From Microbacterium sp. Root61 (GTDB lineage Bacteria > Actinomycetota > Actinomycetes > Actinomycetales > Microbacteriaceae): 64,000 bases of DNA. The stretch is from contig NZ_LMGU01000001.1 of assembly GCF_001427525.1 (NCBI RefSeq), forward strand, positions 963,788 to 1,027,787, written 5' to 3'. Below, piece after piece: positions 9,132-19,921 of the stretch. Each line of letters opens with the position of its first letter. Position 1 is the stretch's first letter. A model generated the notes under the pieces. The model did not search any database. It saw only the letters and a list, made by a program, of their open reading frames with translations, and was not told the origin of the DNA. Made by a program: the position numbers and the translations under genes.

Positions 9132-10481
9132 ATGACCGAGACCCTCCTGACCCTGCAGCCCCGCCCCGTCGACCCGTCGGTCGATCACGAGATCCAGGCG
9201 ATCGTCTCGGGCGGCTCGACCGCCGAGACCTGCAACACGGACCTCGCCGAGGGGCCGTGGAACTTCGACATCCGCCCCGGATACGGTCCGGGTTCGTCGA
9301 TGGGCGATGTCATCCCGACCGGTTCGCCGCGCCAGGGCGAACTCCCGGCGGCATACCGCGAGGCATCCGATGAAGAACTGGATGCCCGCATCCGCGCGGC
9401 CAAGGCCACCCTCGGTGATCGCGCCGTCGTGCTCGGGCACTTCTATCAGCGCGAAGAGGTCATCGAGCACGCCGACTACGTGGGCGACTCGTTCCAGCTC
9501 GCGAACGCGGCGCTCGAGCACCCGAATGCCGAGGCCATCGTGTTCTGCGGCGTGCACTTCATGGCCGAGACGGCCGACCTCCTCTCGCGCCCCGAGCAGG
9601 CCGTGATCCTCCCGAACCTCGCGGCGGGCTGCTCGATGGCCGACATGGCCGACATCGACCAGGTCGAGGAGTGCTGGGAGCAACTCGCCGAGATCTGCGG
9701 CGACATGGACGCTGTAGACGCCGACGGGCTCGTGCCGGTCATCCCGGTCACCTACATGAACTCGTCGGCCGCCATCAAGGGCTTCGTCGGCCGCCACGGC
9801 GGCATCGTCTGCACCTCGTCGAATGCCCGCACCGTGCTCGAGTGGGCGTTCGAGCGCGGCCGCCGCGTGCTGTTCTTCCCCGACCAGCACCTCGGCCGCA
9901 ACACCGCCAAGGCGATGGGTGTGCCGCTCGAGCAGATGCCGATGTGGAACCCGCGCAAGCCGTTCGGCGGCAACGACGAGGACGTGCTGGCCGACAGCCG
10001 GGTCATCCTGTGGCACGGCTTCTGCTCGGTGCACCGCCGCTTCACGGTCGAGCAGATCGACAAGGCCCGAGCCGAGCACCCCGGCGTGCGCGTGATCGTG
10101 CACCCGGAGTGCCCGATGGCCGTCGTGGACGCCGCCGATGAGGCCGGCTCGACGGACTACATCCGCAAAGCGATCCAGGCCGCCACCGAGCCGACGACCT
10201 TCGCGATCGGCACCGAGGTCAACCTCGTGCAGCGCCTGGCGGCGGAGCACCCGCAGCACACGATCTTCTGTCTCGACCCGGTGGTGTGCCCGTGCTCGAC
10301 GATGTACCGCATCCACCCCGGCTACCTGGCCTGGGTGCTCGAGGGGCTCGTCGAGGGCGAGGTGCGCAACCGCATCACGGTGCCCGCCGACGTCGCCGAC
10401 CCCGCCAGGCTCGCCCTCGAGCGCATGCTCGCCGCCAAGCCTCCGGCGGCCCCGGCGGCCGCGTGGGAGAACGCCTCATGA
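9132..10481 (+). CDS. nadA: Quinolinate synthase, [4Fe-4S] enzyme
   Basis: NadA condenses iminoaspartate with dihydroxyacetone phosphate to quinolinate, the second step of de novo NAD synthesis. The 449-residue protein is longer than the roughly 350-residue E. coli enzyme, with an 80-residue N-terminal extension and an internal insertion, as in long actinobacterial forms. Likely iron-sulfur ligands are C139 (FCGVHFMAE), C327 (HPECPMAV) and C386 or C388 (VVCPCSTMYRI). The conserved GHFYQREEV and YVGDSFQLA stretches are present. It starts 12 bases after nrtR, and its stop overlaps the nadB ATG (ATGA). The cluster is oxygen-sensitive in the family, consistent with a dedicated nadS in the same operon. 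Confidence 0.97.
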   Translation: MTETLLTLQPRPVDPSVDHEIQAIVSGGSTAETCNTDLAEGPWNFDIRPGYGPGSSMGDVIPTGSPRQGELPAAYREASDEELDARIRAAKATLGDRAVVLGHFYQREEVIEHADYVGDSFQLANAALEHPNAEAIVFCGVHFMAETADLLSRPEQAVILPNLAAGCSMADMADIDQVEECWEQLAEICGDMDAVDADGLVPVIPVTYMNSSAAIKGFVGRHGGIVCTSSNARTVLEWAFERGRRVLFFPDQHLGRNTAKAMGVPLEQMPMWNPRKPFGGNDEDVLADSRVILWHGFCSVHRRFTVEQIDKARAEHPGVRVIVHPECPMAVVDAADEAGSTDYIRKAIQAATEPTTFAIGTEVNLVQRLAAEHPQHTIFCLDPVVCPCSTMYRIHPGYLAWVLEGLVEGEVRNRITVPADVADPARLALERMLAAKPPAAPAAAWENAS

Positions 10482-12082
10482 CCGAGCCCACCCATGTCGT
10501 GGTGGTCGGCAGCGGCATCGCCGGGCTGACGGTGGCGCTGCACGCGGTGGAGAGCGGATGCCGCGTCACCCTCGTCACCAAGGACGTGCTCGAGCACGCC
10601 AACACGCGCTTCGCGCAGGGCGGCATCGCCGGTGTCATGTTCGAGGACGACCGTCTCGAAGACCATGTGCGCGACACCTTGACCGCGGGAGCCGGCCTCA
10701 GCGAGCCCGAGGCCGTCCGCGTGCTCGTGGAGGAGGGGCCCGTCCGCATCCGCGAACTCGTCGAGCTCGGCGTGGGCTTCGACCGCGACCCCTCGGGCGC
10801 GTTCGTGAAGGGCCTGGAGGCGGCGCACTCGTATCCCCGCATCCTGCATTCGGGCGGGGATGCCACGGGCACCGCCATCGAGAAGGCCCTCGTCGCCCGG
10901 CTGCGCGCCTCGCACGTGCGCGTCATCGAGCACGCGTTCCTGGTGGACCTCGTGCTCGACGGCGGCCGCGTGCGCGGCGTCGAGCTGCTCATCGACGACG
11001 CCCCCGGCGTGACGGGTCGCCGCGAGACCGTCGCGGCGGACGCGGTCGTGCTGGCCACAGGCGGCGCCGGCCAGTTGTACGCCCACACGACGAACCCGCC
11101 GGTCGCCACCGGCGACGGCATCGCCGCGGCCATGCGCGCCGGCGCCGATGTGCGCGACCTGGAGTTCTTCCAGTTCCACCCGACCGTGCTGGCGATCGGC
11201 GATGCCTTCCTCGTCTCAGAGGCTGTGCGCGGAGAGGGCGCCACCCTCATCTCCACCGATGGTCGCCGCTTCGCTTTCGACGCGCACCCCGACGGGGAAC
11301 TGGCCCCGCGAGACATCGTCGCTCGCGCCATCGCCCAGCAGATGGAGGCGCAGGATGGACGCCCGGTGCTGCTCGACGCGACCGGACTGCGCCCGACCGT
11401 CGCGGAGCGCGAAGAGTTCCTCGCAAAGCGGTTCCCCACGATCGACCGGGCCGTCCACGACCGCGGGCTGGACTGGGCGCGCAACCCGATCCCCGTCACG
11501 CCCGCCGCGCACTACCTGATGGGCGGGGTAACGACCGATCTCTTCGGCCGCACCACGATCCCCGGCCTGTACGCCGTCGGCGAGGTCGCGCGGACCGGCG
11601 TACACGGCGCCAACCGTCTCGCCTCGAACTCGCTGCTGGAGGGCGCCGTCTTCGGCGCCCGCACCGGCACGGTCCTCGCTGCGGATGCCGCGTCCGGAGA
11701 CTGGCCCGAGGAATCCGCTGCTCCGTCCGCTCCCCCGTCACAATCCGCTCCCGCACACGGGAAGAATGCGACAGGTGAGCACGGGCCGTTCACCCGGCAG
11801 GCGCTGCAGGAGCTGCTTTGGGAGGATGCCGGACTCGTGCGTGATGCCGACGGGCTGGAGCACGCGGCATCCGTCATCGCCGACTGGCGCGCGCACGCCC
11901 GCACCCCCGTCGCCGAGTCGGAGTACGAGGACGAGAACCTCCTGCTCGTCGGCGCCGCACTCGTCGCTGCTGCGCTGGAGCGACGCGAGTCGGTCGGCGC
12001 GCACTTCCGCAGCGACGATCCGACCACCGCACGTCCCGCACCGGCATTGGCCGAGTCGATCTCAGGAGCCCCCGCATGCTGA
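10478..12082 (+). CDS. nadB: L-aspartate oxidase
   Basis: NadB oxidises L-aspartate to iminoaspartate for NadA, using FAD. The 534-residue product begins with the dinucleotide-binding motif VVVVGSGIAGLTVALHA. It has TRFAQGGIAGV near residue 45, the FFQFHPT stretch around residue 230, and the VGEVARTGVHGANRLASNSLLE flavin/substrate segment near 380, all characteristic of L-aspartate oxidase. A helical C-terminal domain follows an Ala/Pro/Ser-rich linker at about 410-430. ATG at 10478 overlaps the nadA stop, and its own stop lies 4 bases inside nadC, so the genes are tightly coupled. Confidence 0.96.
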   Translation: MTEPTHVVVVGSGIAGLTVALHAVESGCRVTLVTKDVLEHANTRFAQGGIAGVMFEDDRLEDHVRDTLTAGAGLSEPEAVRVLVEEGPVRIRELVELGVGFDRDPSGAFVKGLEAAHSYPRILHSGGDATGTAIEKALVARLRASHVRVIEHAFLVDLVLDGGRVRGVELLIDDAPGVTGRRETVAADAVVLATGGAGQLYAHTTNPPVATGDGIAAAMRAGADVRDLEFFQFHPTVLAIGDAFLVSEAVRGEGATLISTDGRRFAFDAHPDGELAPRDIVARAIAQQMEAQDGRPVLLDATGLRPTVAEREEFLAKRFPTIDRAVHDRGLDWARNPIPVTPAAHYLMGGVTTDLFGRTTIPGLYAVGEVARTGVHGANRLASNSLLEGAVFGARTGTVLAADAASGDWPEESAAPSAPPSQSAPAHGKNATGEHGPFTRQALQELLWEDAGLVRDADGLEHAASVIADWRAHARTPVAESEYEDENLLLVGAALVAAALERRESVGAHFRSDDPTTARPAPALAESISGAPAC

Positions 12083-12945
12083 CCGCCGCCACGATCGATC
12101 GCGTCGTCGGCGCTGCCCTCGAAGAGGACGCACCGTGGGGCGACATCACCAGCGAGACCCTCATCGTCGAGACCGCCATCGCGACGGCCGAGCTCATCGC
12201 CCGTGAGCCGGGCGTCTTCAGCGGCGGTGAGGTCTTCGCCGCCGCCTTCCGCCTCACCGATCCGCGCATCCGCGTCGACCTGATCGTCGAGGACGGCGCG
12301 TGGTTCGACGCCGGCACCGTGCTGGCCGTCGTCACGGGACCGGCGCGCGCCGTGCTGACCGCCGAGCGGGTCGGATTGAACTTCACCCAGCGGATGTCGG
12401 GAATCGCCACGCTCACGGGTCGCTACGTCGCCGAGGTTGCGCACACGGCGGCACGCATCGCCGACACCCGCAAGACGACTCCCGGCCTGCGTGCCTTCGA
12501 GCGGCACGCCGTGCGCAACGGCGGCGGCCACAACCATCGCTACAGCCTGTCCGACGCGGTCATGGCCAAGGACAACCACCTCGCGATGCTGACGCAGAAC
12601 GGCGTCTCGGTGACGCAGGCGCTGCAGGCGGCGAAGTCGCGGCTGCCCCACACGATGCACATCGAGGTCGAGGTCGATCGCCTCGACCAGATCGAGCCCG
12701 TCCTGGCTGCCGGGATCGGCACGATCATGCTCGACAACTTCGCGCTCACAGACATGCGGACCGGTGTCGCCCAAATCGCCGGCCGGGCCACCGTCGAAGC
12801 GTCCGGCGGTGTCAACCTCGACACCGTCCGGGCGATCGCCGAGACGGGTGTCGACGTCATCTCGGTCGGCGCCCTGACCCACTCCGCACGCGCGCTCGAC
12901 CTCGGGCTCGACATCCGCATCGACGCGGGCGCACAGCCCGCCTGA
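12076..12945 (+). CDS. nadC: Nicotinate-nucleotide diphosphorylase (carboxylating)
   Basis: NadC converts quinolinate and PRPP to nicotinate mononucleotide, CO2 and diphosphate, the third step of the pathway. The 289-residue length is standard. Visible family features are GDITSETL near residue 17, ADTRKTTPGLRAFERHAVRNGGG around residues 130-155 (substrate arginine, histidine and lysine residues), EVEVDRLDQ near 200, and SGGVNLDTVRAIAETGVDVISVGALTHS near the C-terminus. The ATG overlaps the end of nadB by seven bases. Transcription should follow nrtR control. Confidence 0.97.
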   Translation: MLTAATIDRVVGAALEEDAPWGDITSETLIVETAIATAELIAREPGVFSGGEVFAAAFRLTDPRIRVDLIVEDGAWFDAGTVLAVVTGPARAVLTAERVGLNFTQRMSGIATLTGRYVAEVAHTAARIADTRKTTPGLRAFERHAVRNGGGHNHRYSLSDAVMAKDNHLAMLTQNGVSVTQALQAAKSRLPHTMHIEVEVDRLDQIEPVLAAGIGTIMLDNFALTDMRTGVAQIAGRATVEASGGVNLDTVRAIAETGVDVISVGALTHSARALDLGLDIRIDAGAQPA

Positions 12946-12953
12946 GCCCGGCG

Positions 12954-14105
12954 ATGAGCATGCTGTACCTCGACAACGCGGCCACCACCCCGGTGCGGCC
13001 GGAGGTGCTCGAGGCGATGACCCCGTTCCTGACCCGGTGGTTCGGCAACGCGTCCAGCCACCACACGGTCGGCGAAGCGGCGGCCGGCGCGCTGGAGGAT
13101 GCCCGCGCCCGGGTCGCCGCGGTGCTCGGCATGCGCCGCAGCGACGTCATCTTCACTTCCGGGGGCACGGAGGCCAACAACCTCGCGGTCAAGGGCATCG
13201 CGATCGCCGCGCAGCAGCGCCGTGGCGCGCGGCATCTGGTCACGACGCCGATCGAGCACGAGTCGATCCTGCAGTCGGCGGACTATCTCGCCCGCATCCA
13301 CGGTTTCACGGTCACGCCCGTCGCCGTCGACGCGTTCGGGCAGGTCACCGCCGCCGCGATCGCCGACGCCCTGCGCGACGACACGGCCGTGGTCAGCGTC
13401 GGGTACGCGAACAACGAGGTGGGGACGGTGCAGGATGTCGCCGGCATCGCCGCCGCCGCCCGCGGGCGCGGCATCCCGATCCATATCGACGCCGTGCAGG
13501 CCGCCGGATGGTTGCCCCTCTCCGCGACCGACCTCGGGTACGACGCGATCTCGCTCGCGGGCCACAAGCTCGGCGCCCCGAAGGGCATCGGCGTGCTCGG
13601 CATCCGCGGACGCGTGCCGCTGGAGCCGGTGCTGCACGGCGGGGGCCAGGAGCGCGGCCGCCGCAGCGGCACGGAGAACGTCGCCGGAGCGGTGGGATTC
13701 GCGACCGCCCTCGAGCTGGCCGACGCCGAGCGCACCGAGGATGCCCTGCGGGTCGCGGTCCTGCGCGACGGGTTCATCGCCGCCGTGCTCGCGGGGGTCC
13801 CCACCGCTGCGCTGACGGGCGATCCGGTGCACCGGCTGCCGGGCACCGCGAGCTTCACGTTCGCGGGCACCAACGGCGAGGCCGTGCTGCTCGAACTCGA
13901 GCGGCGCGGGGTCGTCTCCTCCAGCGGCTCGGCGTGCGCCGCCGGCAGCGAGGAGCCCTCGCACGTCCTGCTCGCCCTGGGCATCGCGCCCGAGGTCGCG
14001 CAGACCGCGGTGCGCTTCACCATCCCGCACGGTCTCCGCGAACCGCTGGACAGCGTCGCGGCGGCGGTCGCGGCATCCGTCGCCGCCGTACAATCGGGCG
14101 GGTGA
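12954..14105 (+). CDS. nadS: Cysteine desulfurase NadS, Fe-S supply for NadA
   Basis: This is a NifS/IscS-family PLP enzyme of 383 residues that liberates sulfur from cysteine. The PLP lysine is K205 (SLAGHKLGAPKG) and the persulfide-forming cysteine is C328 (SSGSACAAGSEEPSH). It opens with the usual YLDNAATTPVRPEV. Its place directly after nadC, 8 bases downstream, is that of nadS in actinobacterial and other NAD operons, where it helps assemble the NadA [4Fe-4S] cluster. Assignment to NadS rather than a general IscS rests on that context. The stop TGA overlaps the GTG start of the following glycosyltransferase. ATG at 12954 is followed by a second ATG two codons later. Confidence 0.9.
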   Translation: MSMLYLDNAATTPVRPEVLEAMTPFLTRWFGNASSHHTVGEAAAGALEDARARVAAVLGMRRSDVIFTSGGTEANNLAVKGIAIAAQQRRGARHLVTTPIEHESILQSADYLARIHGFTVTPVAVDAFGQVTAAAIADALRDDTAVVSVGYANNEVGTVQDVAGIAAAARGRGIPIHIDAVQAAGWLPLSATDLGYDAISLAGHKLGAPKGIGVLGIRGRVPLEPVLHGGGQERGRRSGTENVAGAVGFATALELADAERTEDALRVAVLRDGFIAAVLAGVPTAALTGDPVHRLPGTASFTFAGTNGEAVLLELERRGVVSSSGSACAAGSEEPSHVLLALGIAPEVAQTAVRFTIPHGLREPLDSVAAAVAASVAAVQSGG

Positions 14106-15049
14106 GCAACCCGCCTGTCGTCACCGTGATCGTGCCCGGCTTCGACGTCGAGGACTACGCGCAGGAGGCGCTGGACTCGCTCCTTGCGCAGACGCTCACC
14201 GACTGGGTCGCCGTGCTCGTGGACGACGCCTCCAGCGACCGCACGGGCGCGATCTTCGACGCGGCGGCCGCCGCCGATCCGCGATTCCGAGTGATCCACC
14301 ACGATCGGCAGCGCGGACTGAGCGCGGGTCGCAACACCGGACTGGATCTGGTGACCACACCGTTCGTCGGATTCCTCGACGCCGACGACCGTCTCTCGCC
14401 TCGGGCCCTGGAGCGGCTCATCGATACGGTCGTGCACAGCGGCAGCGACTTCGCCCTCGGCGCGTACGTGCGCCTGCGACCCGACGCCGGCGGCGGCTAC
14501 AGCGCGGGCGACGTGCAGCCGTGGGTGGCCGCGGCGACCGATCCCGCACTCGTGGGCACGACCCTCGAGGCGCACCCCGAGGCATCCGGCAACATCGTGG
14601 CGTGGTCGAAGGTGAGCCGCATCGACTTCTGGCGGCGCACCGGCCTGCGCTTCCCCGACGGGAAGCTCTACGAAGACCAGGTCGTCGCCCAGCAGATGTA
14701 CACGCGGGCGCGCAGCTTCGATGTCATCCCCGACGTCGTCGTGGAGTGGCGCGAGCGGGCCGACGGCAGCTCGATCACGCAGCACAAGGAGGCGCTCCCC
14801 GTGCTGCGGGACTACCTGGAGGCCCTGGCCGGGGGCCTCGAAGTGCTGGATGCCGCCGACCAGTCCGCCGCCGCTGCCGCCCGGGTTCGCCTCATCCTCG
14901 CGATGGACGTTCCGCCGCTGGTGCGCATCGCGCAGACCCACCCCGACGACGCGTACCGACGTGCGCTCGGGGCGTTCGTGCGCGAGCTCGATGCCCGCGG
15001 CACGGACGCGGGCTCTCCTCCCGATATCGCCGCAGCGCTGCTCTGGTGA
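14102..15049 (+). CDS. Glycosyltransferase family 2 protein
   Basis: The 315-residue protein is a GT-A-fold family 2 glycosyltransferase. It has VTVIVPGFDVEDYAQEALDSL at the N-terminus, a VLVDDASSDRTG nucleotide-binding segment near residue 38, and FLDADDRLS around residue 95 as the DXD metal site. A later YEDQVVAQQMY segment is the E-D pair common near the acceptor site. No transmembrane helix is evident. GTG at 14102 overlaps the nadS stop (GTGA), so it is translationally coupled to the NAD operon, although no metabolic link is obvious. The sugar donor and acceptor are unknown; a cell-envelope polysaccharide role is the default guess. Confidence 0.88.
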   Translation: MSNPPVVTVIVPGFDVEDYAQEALDSLLAQTLTDWVAVLVDDASSDRTGAIFDAAAAADPRFRVIHHDRQRGLSAGRNTGLDLVTTPFVGFLDADDRLSPRALERLIDTVVHSGSDFALGAYVRLRPDAGGGYSAGDVQPWVAAATDPALVGTTLEAHPEASGNIVAWSKVSRIDFWRRTGLRFPDGKLYEDQVVAQQMYTRARSFDVIPDVVVEWRERADGSSITQHKEALPVLRDYLEALAGGLEVLDAADQSAAAAARVRLILAMDVPPLVRIAQTHPDDAYRRALGAFVRELDARGTDAGSPPDIAAALLW

Positions 15050-15061
15050 GCTGAAGCCCGC

Positions 15062-17113
<2,052 letters not shown>

Positions 17114-17169
17114 CCGGTCAGCGTAACCCCGGCGATGGACAGCGCGGGCAGTCGCGATAGGCTCGGTCC

Positions 17170-17376
17170 ATGGCCGGAACAGCAGACAAGCCCCTCGACG
17201 GAGAAGACCTCGCCGCACTGCGCGCCGAGATCGACGCACTGCAGGCCATTCCGGAGGAGGAGATGCTCAATCCCCTTCCCCACGCACTGGAAGAGCGCGA
17301 GCCGACGCCTGCACCCACCGACGCCATCGGCTCGGAGGACTGGGACGACACCGAGGGTGACGAACCCGCCGAGTAG
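17170..17376 (+). CDS. Small acidic conserved hypothetical protein
   Basis: The 68-residue protein is strongly acidic (many Asp and Glu, ending DDTEGDEPAE) with no membrane segment or cysteine. The frame has good high-GC codon bias. Its ATG sits exactly six bases after TAGGCT (17158-17163), the spacing of a leaderless transcript, which supports the start and the gene. I recall similar short acidic proteins beside ABC exporters in Microbacteriaceae but know no function. It is divergent from the exporter gene, so the two may share a promoter region. Confidence 0.75.
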   Translation: MAGTADKPLDGEDLAALRAEIDALQAIPEEEMLNPLPHALEEREPTPAPTDAIGSEDWDDTEGDEPAE

Positions 17377-17395
17377 CTGACGCTCGCGCGCCGCG

Positions 17396-18028
17396 TCAGC
17401 CCAGGTTCGACACCAGGTTGATCACGGTCGCGAGGATGACGGCGCCGAACAGGTACGCCAGCATCGTCTGCGCGATCACGAGGCGACGGATCTGGTTCGT
17501 CTGCACGTTCGTGTCGGCGACCTGGTACGTCATCCCGAGTCCGACCGAGAAGTAGACAAAGTCGGTGTACATGGGGTCCTCGGCCTGGTTGAAGCTGATC
17601 CCGCCCACCGGCTCGGCGTAGTACTCGCGCGCCATGCGCAGCATGTAGTCGACCTGGATCAGCGCCCATGATGCGATGACGCTGCCGGCCGCGATCGCCG
17701 CGAGCACGAACCCCTCGACGCGTCCGAGCGTCGAGGCCTGCAGCAGCACGGCCGCGACCGCGGCGAGGCTGGCGACACTGCCGATCACGGAGATGACCCG
17801 TGCCACGCGCCGTCCAGGGTCCTCGCGCTGAGCGTGCGCACGTGTCGCCACCGCGTCCATCCGCCAGACCACGACCAGGATCCACACGACCGCGATCAAT
17901 GCGCCCATGCCCCAGCCGGACAGCAGCCCCGCGGCGAGTCCGGCGATCCGCCCGACCACGACGCCCGTCGCGATGCCTCCGATCGCACCGACGATCAAGC
18001 GGGTGATCGGACCAGAACGAACAGCCAT
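17396..18028 (-). CDS. DUF1345 family membrane protein
   Basis: The 210-residue integral membrane protein has about five hydrophobic helices. It carries the DUF1345 hallmark EDPMYTDFVYFSVGLGMTYQ (residues about 145-165), followed by VADTNVQTNQIRRLVIAQTML. The family is widespread in bacteria and has no established function. ATG at 18026-18028 has no strong ribosome site. It is convergent with the small acidic gene. There is no operon partner. Confidence 0.92.
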   Translation of the reverse strand: MAVRSGPITRLIVGAIGGIATGVVVGRIAGLAAGLLSGWGMGALIAVVWILVVVWRMDAVATRAHAQREDPGRRVARVISVIGSVASLAAVAAVLLQASTLGRVEGFVLAAIAAGSVIASWALIQVDYMLRMAREYYAEPVGGISFNQAEDPMYTDFVYFSVGLGMTYQVADTNVQTNQIRRLVIAQTMLAYLFGAVILATVINLVSNLG

Positions 18029-18132
18029 GCCCGAATCGTGTCATGGATGAGGGAATTCCCTGTCGGCGCACGCCGTTAGGGTCGAACAGTGCCTTCTGCG
18101 GGGGATGGCGCGAGATGCCTTGGAGACGATTG

Positions 18133-19635
18133 ATGACCGCCGATACCGACACTTTGCGGACTGTTGCCGCACCTACGAAACTGACTCCTCGCGAATCGCG
18201 GATCATCTGGCTGCTGCTGGGTGCCGCGTTCGTCGTGATCCTCAACGAGACGATCATGAATGTGGCGATCCCGCATCTCATGATCGACCTGAGCATCACC
18301 GCTCTGGCCGCCCAGTGGTTGACCACCGCATTCATGCTCACGATGGCCGTGGTGATCCCGATCACCGGCTTCCTATTGCAGCGCTTCACCACGCGTCAGG
18401 CGTTCATCGGCGGAATGACACTGTTCAGCCTGGGCACCATGGTCGCGGCCTTCGCCCCCGGATTCGAGGTGCTACTGGTCGCACGTGTGATCCAGGCATC
18501 CGGTACCGCCATCATGATGCCGCTGCTGATGACCACCATCATGACGCTGGTGCCGGCGCGCGCCCGCGGTCGCATGATGGGCATGGTCTCGGTCGTGATC
18601 TCGGTCGCACCTGCAATCGGCCCGACACTGTCCGGCATCATCCTGGAGACGCTCGGCTGGCGCTGGATGTTCGGCGTCGTGCTGCCCATCGCGATCGTGA
18701 TGCTGCTCATCGGGGCGAAGTGGGTCACCAATGTCGGCGAGACGACCCGCGCTCCGATCGACGTGCTCTCGATCATCCTGTCCGCGCTCGGCTTCGGTGG
18801 GCTGGTCTACGGCCTCAGTCAGATCGGCGGCGCCTCGGCCCACGGCACCTCCGCGGTCGCAGTGGCCGCCGCCGAGATCGCGACGATGACGATGTGGGTC
18901 GCGCTGAGCGTCGGCGTGGTCGCGCTCGGGCTGTTCATCTGGCGTCAGCTGATCCTGCAGCGCAAGGACGACGCGCTGCTGGATCTGCGCGTGTTCCGGT
19001 CGAAGAACTTCTCGATCGCGATGGGACAGATGCTCGTCCTGTCGCTGACCTTCTTCGGCACGCTCGCCGTGCTGCCGCTCTACCTCCAGCACGTCCTCGG
19101 CCTCTCGCCACTGGACACGGGACTCATCGTGCTCCCGGGCGCGCTGATCATGGGCTTCACCGGCCCCCTGATCGGATCGATCTACGACCGCTGGGGCACC
19201 CAGGTGCTGATCATCCCCGGGTCGATCATCGCCAGCGCCGCGCTGTGGTTCTTCTCCACGGTGGGCGAGACCACGCCGGTCTGGGTCATCGTCGCGGCGC
19301 ACGTGACGCTGTCGCTGGGACTGGCGATGTCGTTCACGCCGCTGTTCACCGCATCGTTGGGTTCGCTCGAGAAGCGCTTCTACTCGTACGGCAGCGCCAT
19401 CGTGGGCACCGTGCAGCAGGTGGCCGGCGCCGCGGGAATCGCCGTGTTCATCGCCGTGATGTCGGGTGTCACGGCCGGCGCGATCAGCGGCGGCGCCGAA
19501 ACCGTCGCGGCCGAGGCTGCCGGAGTCCGCGCGGCCTTCCTGCTGGGCGCGATCATCTCGCTGCTCAGCGTCGCCGGGTCGTTCTTCGTGCGCAAGCCCG
19601 CGGATCAGCTCGAAGGAGCGCACTTCGCGCACTGA
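18133..19635 (+). CDS. MFS transporter, DHA2 family (14-helix drug exporter type)
   Basis: The 500-residue protein shows about 14 hydrophobic helices, as in EmrB/QacA-type proton antiporters. Near the N-terminus it has ILNETIMNVAIPHLMIDL, in helix 1, with the acidic residue and the NVA-P motif of the DHA2 family. RRF-type loop sequences (LQRFTTRQAFIGG) lie between helices 2 and 3, and RARGRMMGM occurs near residue 155. It probably exports drugs or toxic metabolites; the substrate is unknown. ATG at 18133 is preceded by GGAGA at a suitable distance; an in-frame ATG at 18115 is a weaker alternative. A strong hairpin follows at 19641-19674. Confidence 0.93.
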   Translation: MTADTDTLRTVAAPTKLTPRESRIIWLLLGAAFVVILNETIMNVAIPHLMIDLSITALAAQWLTTAFMLTMAVVIPITGFLLQRFTTRQAFIGGMTLFSLGTMVAAFAPGFEVLLVARVIQASGTAIMMPLLMTTIMTLVPARARGRMMGMVSVVISVAPAIGPTLSGIILETLGWRWMFGVVLPIAIVMLLIGAKWVTNVGETTRAPIDVLSIILSALGFGGLVYGLSQIGGASAHGTSAVAVAAAEIATMTMWVALSVGVVALGLFIWRQLILQRKDDALLDLRVFRSKNFSIAMGQMLVLSLTFFGTLAVLPLYLQHVLGLSPLDTGLIVLPGALIMGFTGPLIGSIYDRWGTQVLIIPGSIIASAALWFFSTVGETTPVWVIVAAHVTLSLGLAMSFTPLFTASLGSLEKRFYSYGSAIVGTVQQVAGAAGIAVFIAVMSGVTAGAISGGAETVAAEAAGVRAAFLLGAIISLLSVAGSFFVRKPADQLEGAHFAH

Positions 19636-19640
19636 CAGAG

Positions 19641-19674
19641 AATGCCCCGCGGCTCAGGCCGCGGGGCATTTCTC
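19641..19674. terminator. Strong bidirectional terminator between convergent genes
   Basis: AATGCCCCGCGGC (19641-19653) pairs perfectly with GCCGCGGGGCATT (19658-19670) around a TCAG loop, and TCTCTTG follows on the plus strand. It ends the MFS transporter transcript and probably also the short gene on the minus strand at 19684. Confidence 0.88.
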
Positions 19675-19683
19675 TTGTGCGTC

Positions 19684-19800
19684 TCAGACCGAGCAGCTAC
19701 CGCCGCCGCAGCAACCGCCTTCTGCGGCGGGGGCGAGGAGATTGAGCTCCTCGGCAACCGGCTGGAGAACGGTCAGGGGGCTGGTCTGCGTAGTGGTCAT
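19684..19800 (-). CDS. 38-residue cysteine-rich peptide of unknown function
   Basis: The peptide ends GGCCGGGSCSV, with cysteines at positions 30, 31 and 36, after an ordinary helical-looking stretch (VLQPVAEELNLLAPAAEGG). No signal peptide is seen. ATG at 19798-19800 lies exactly six bases after TACGCT on the minus strand (19812-19807), the leaderless spacing seen for many genes here, and the gene ends just before a strong terminator. These two signals make a real gene likely despite its size. It is divergent from an AhpD-like gene. A metal- or thiol-binding role, or a peptide precursor, is possible; no modification enzyme is adjacent. Confidence 0.6.
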   Translation of the reverse strand: MTTTQTSPLTVLQPVAEELNLLAPAAEGGCCGGGSCSV

Positions 19801-19921
19801 GGCTCCAGCGTAGCCCTCGGCAGGTCGTGCGGGACGATTCCCTCCCCCTGACGTATCAGCGACCGAGGTGGCAGACTCACTCCCGTTGCGCGGTTGCAGC
19901 ACCCGCGCGGAGGGATTCGAC

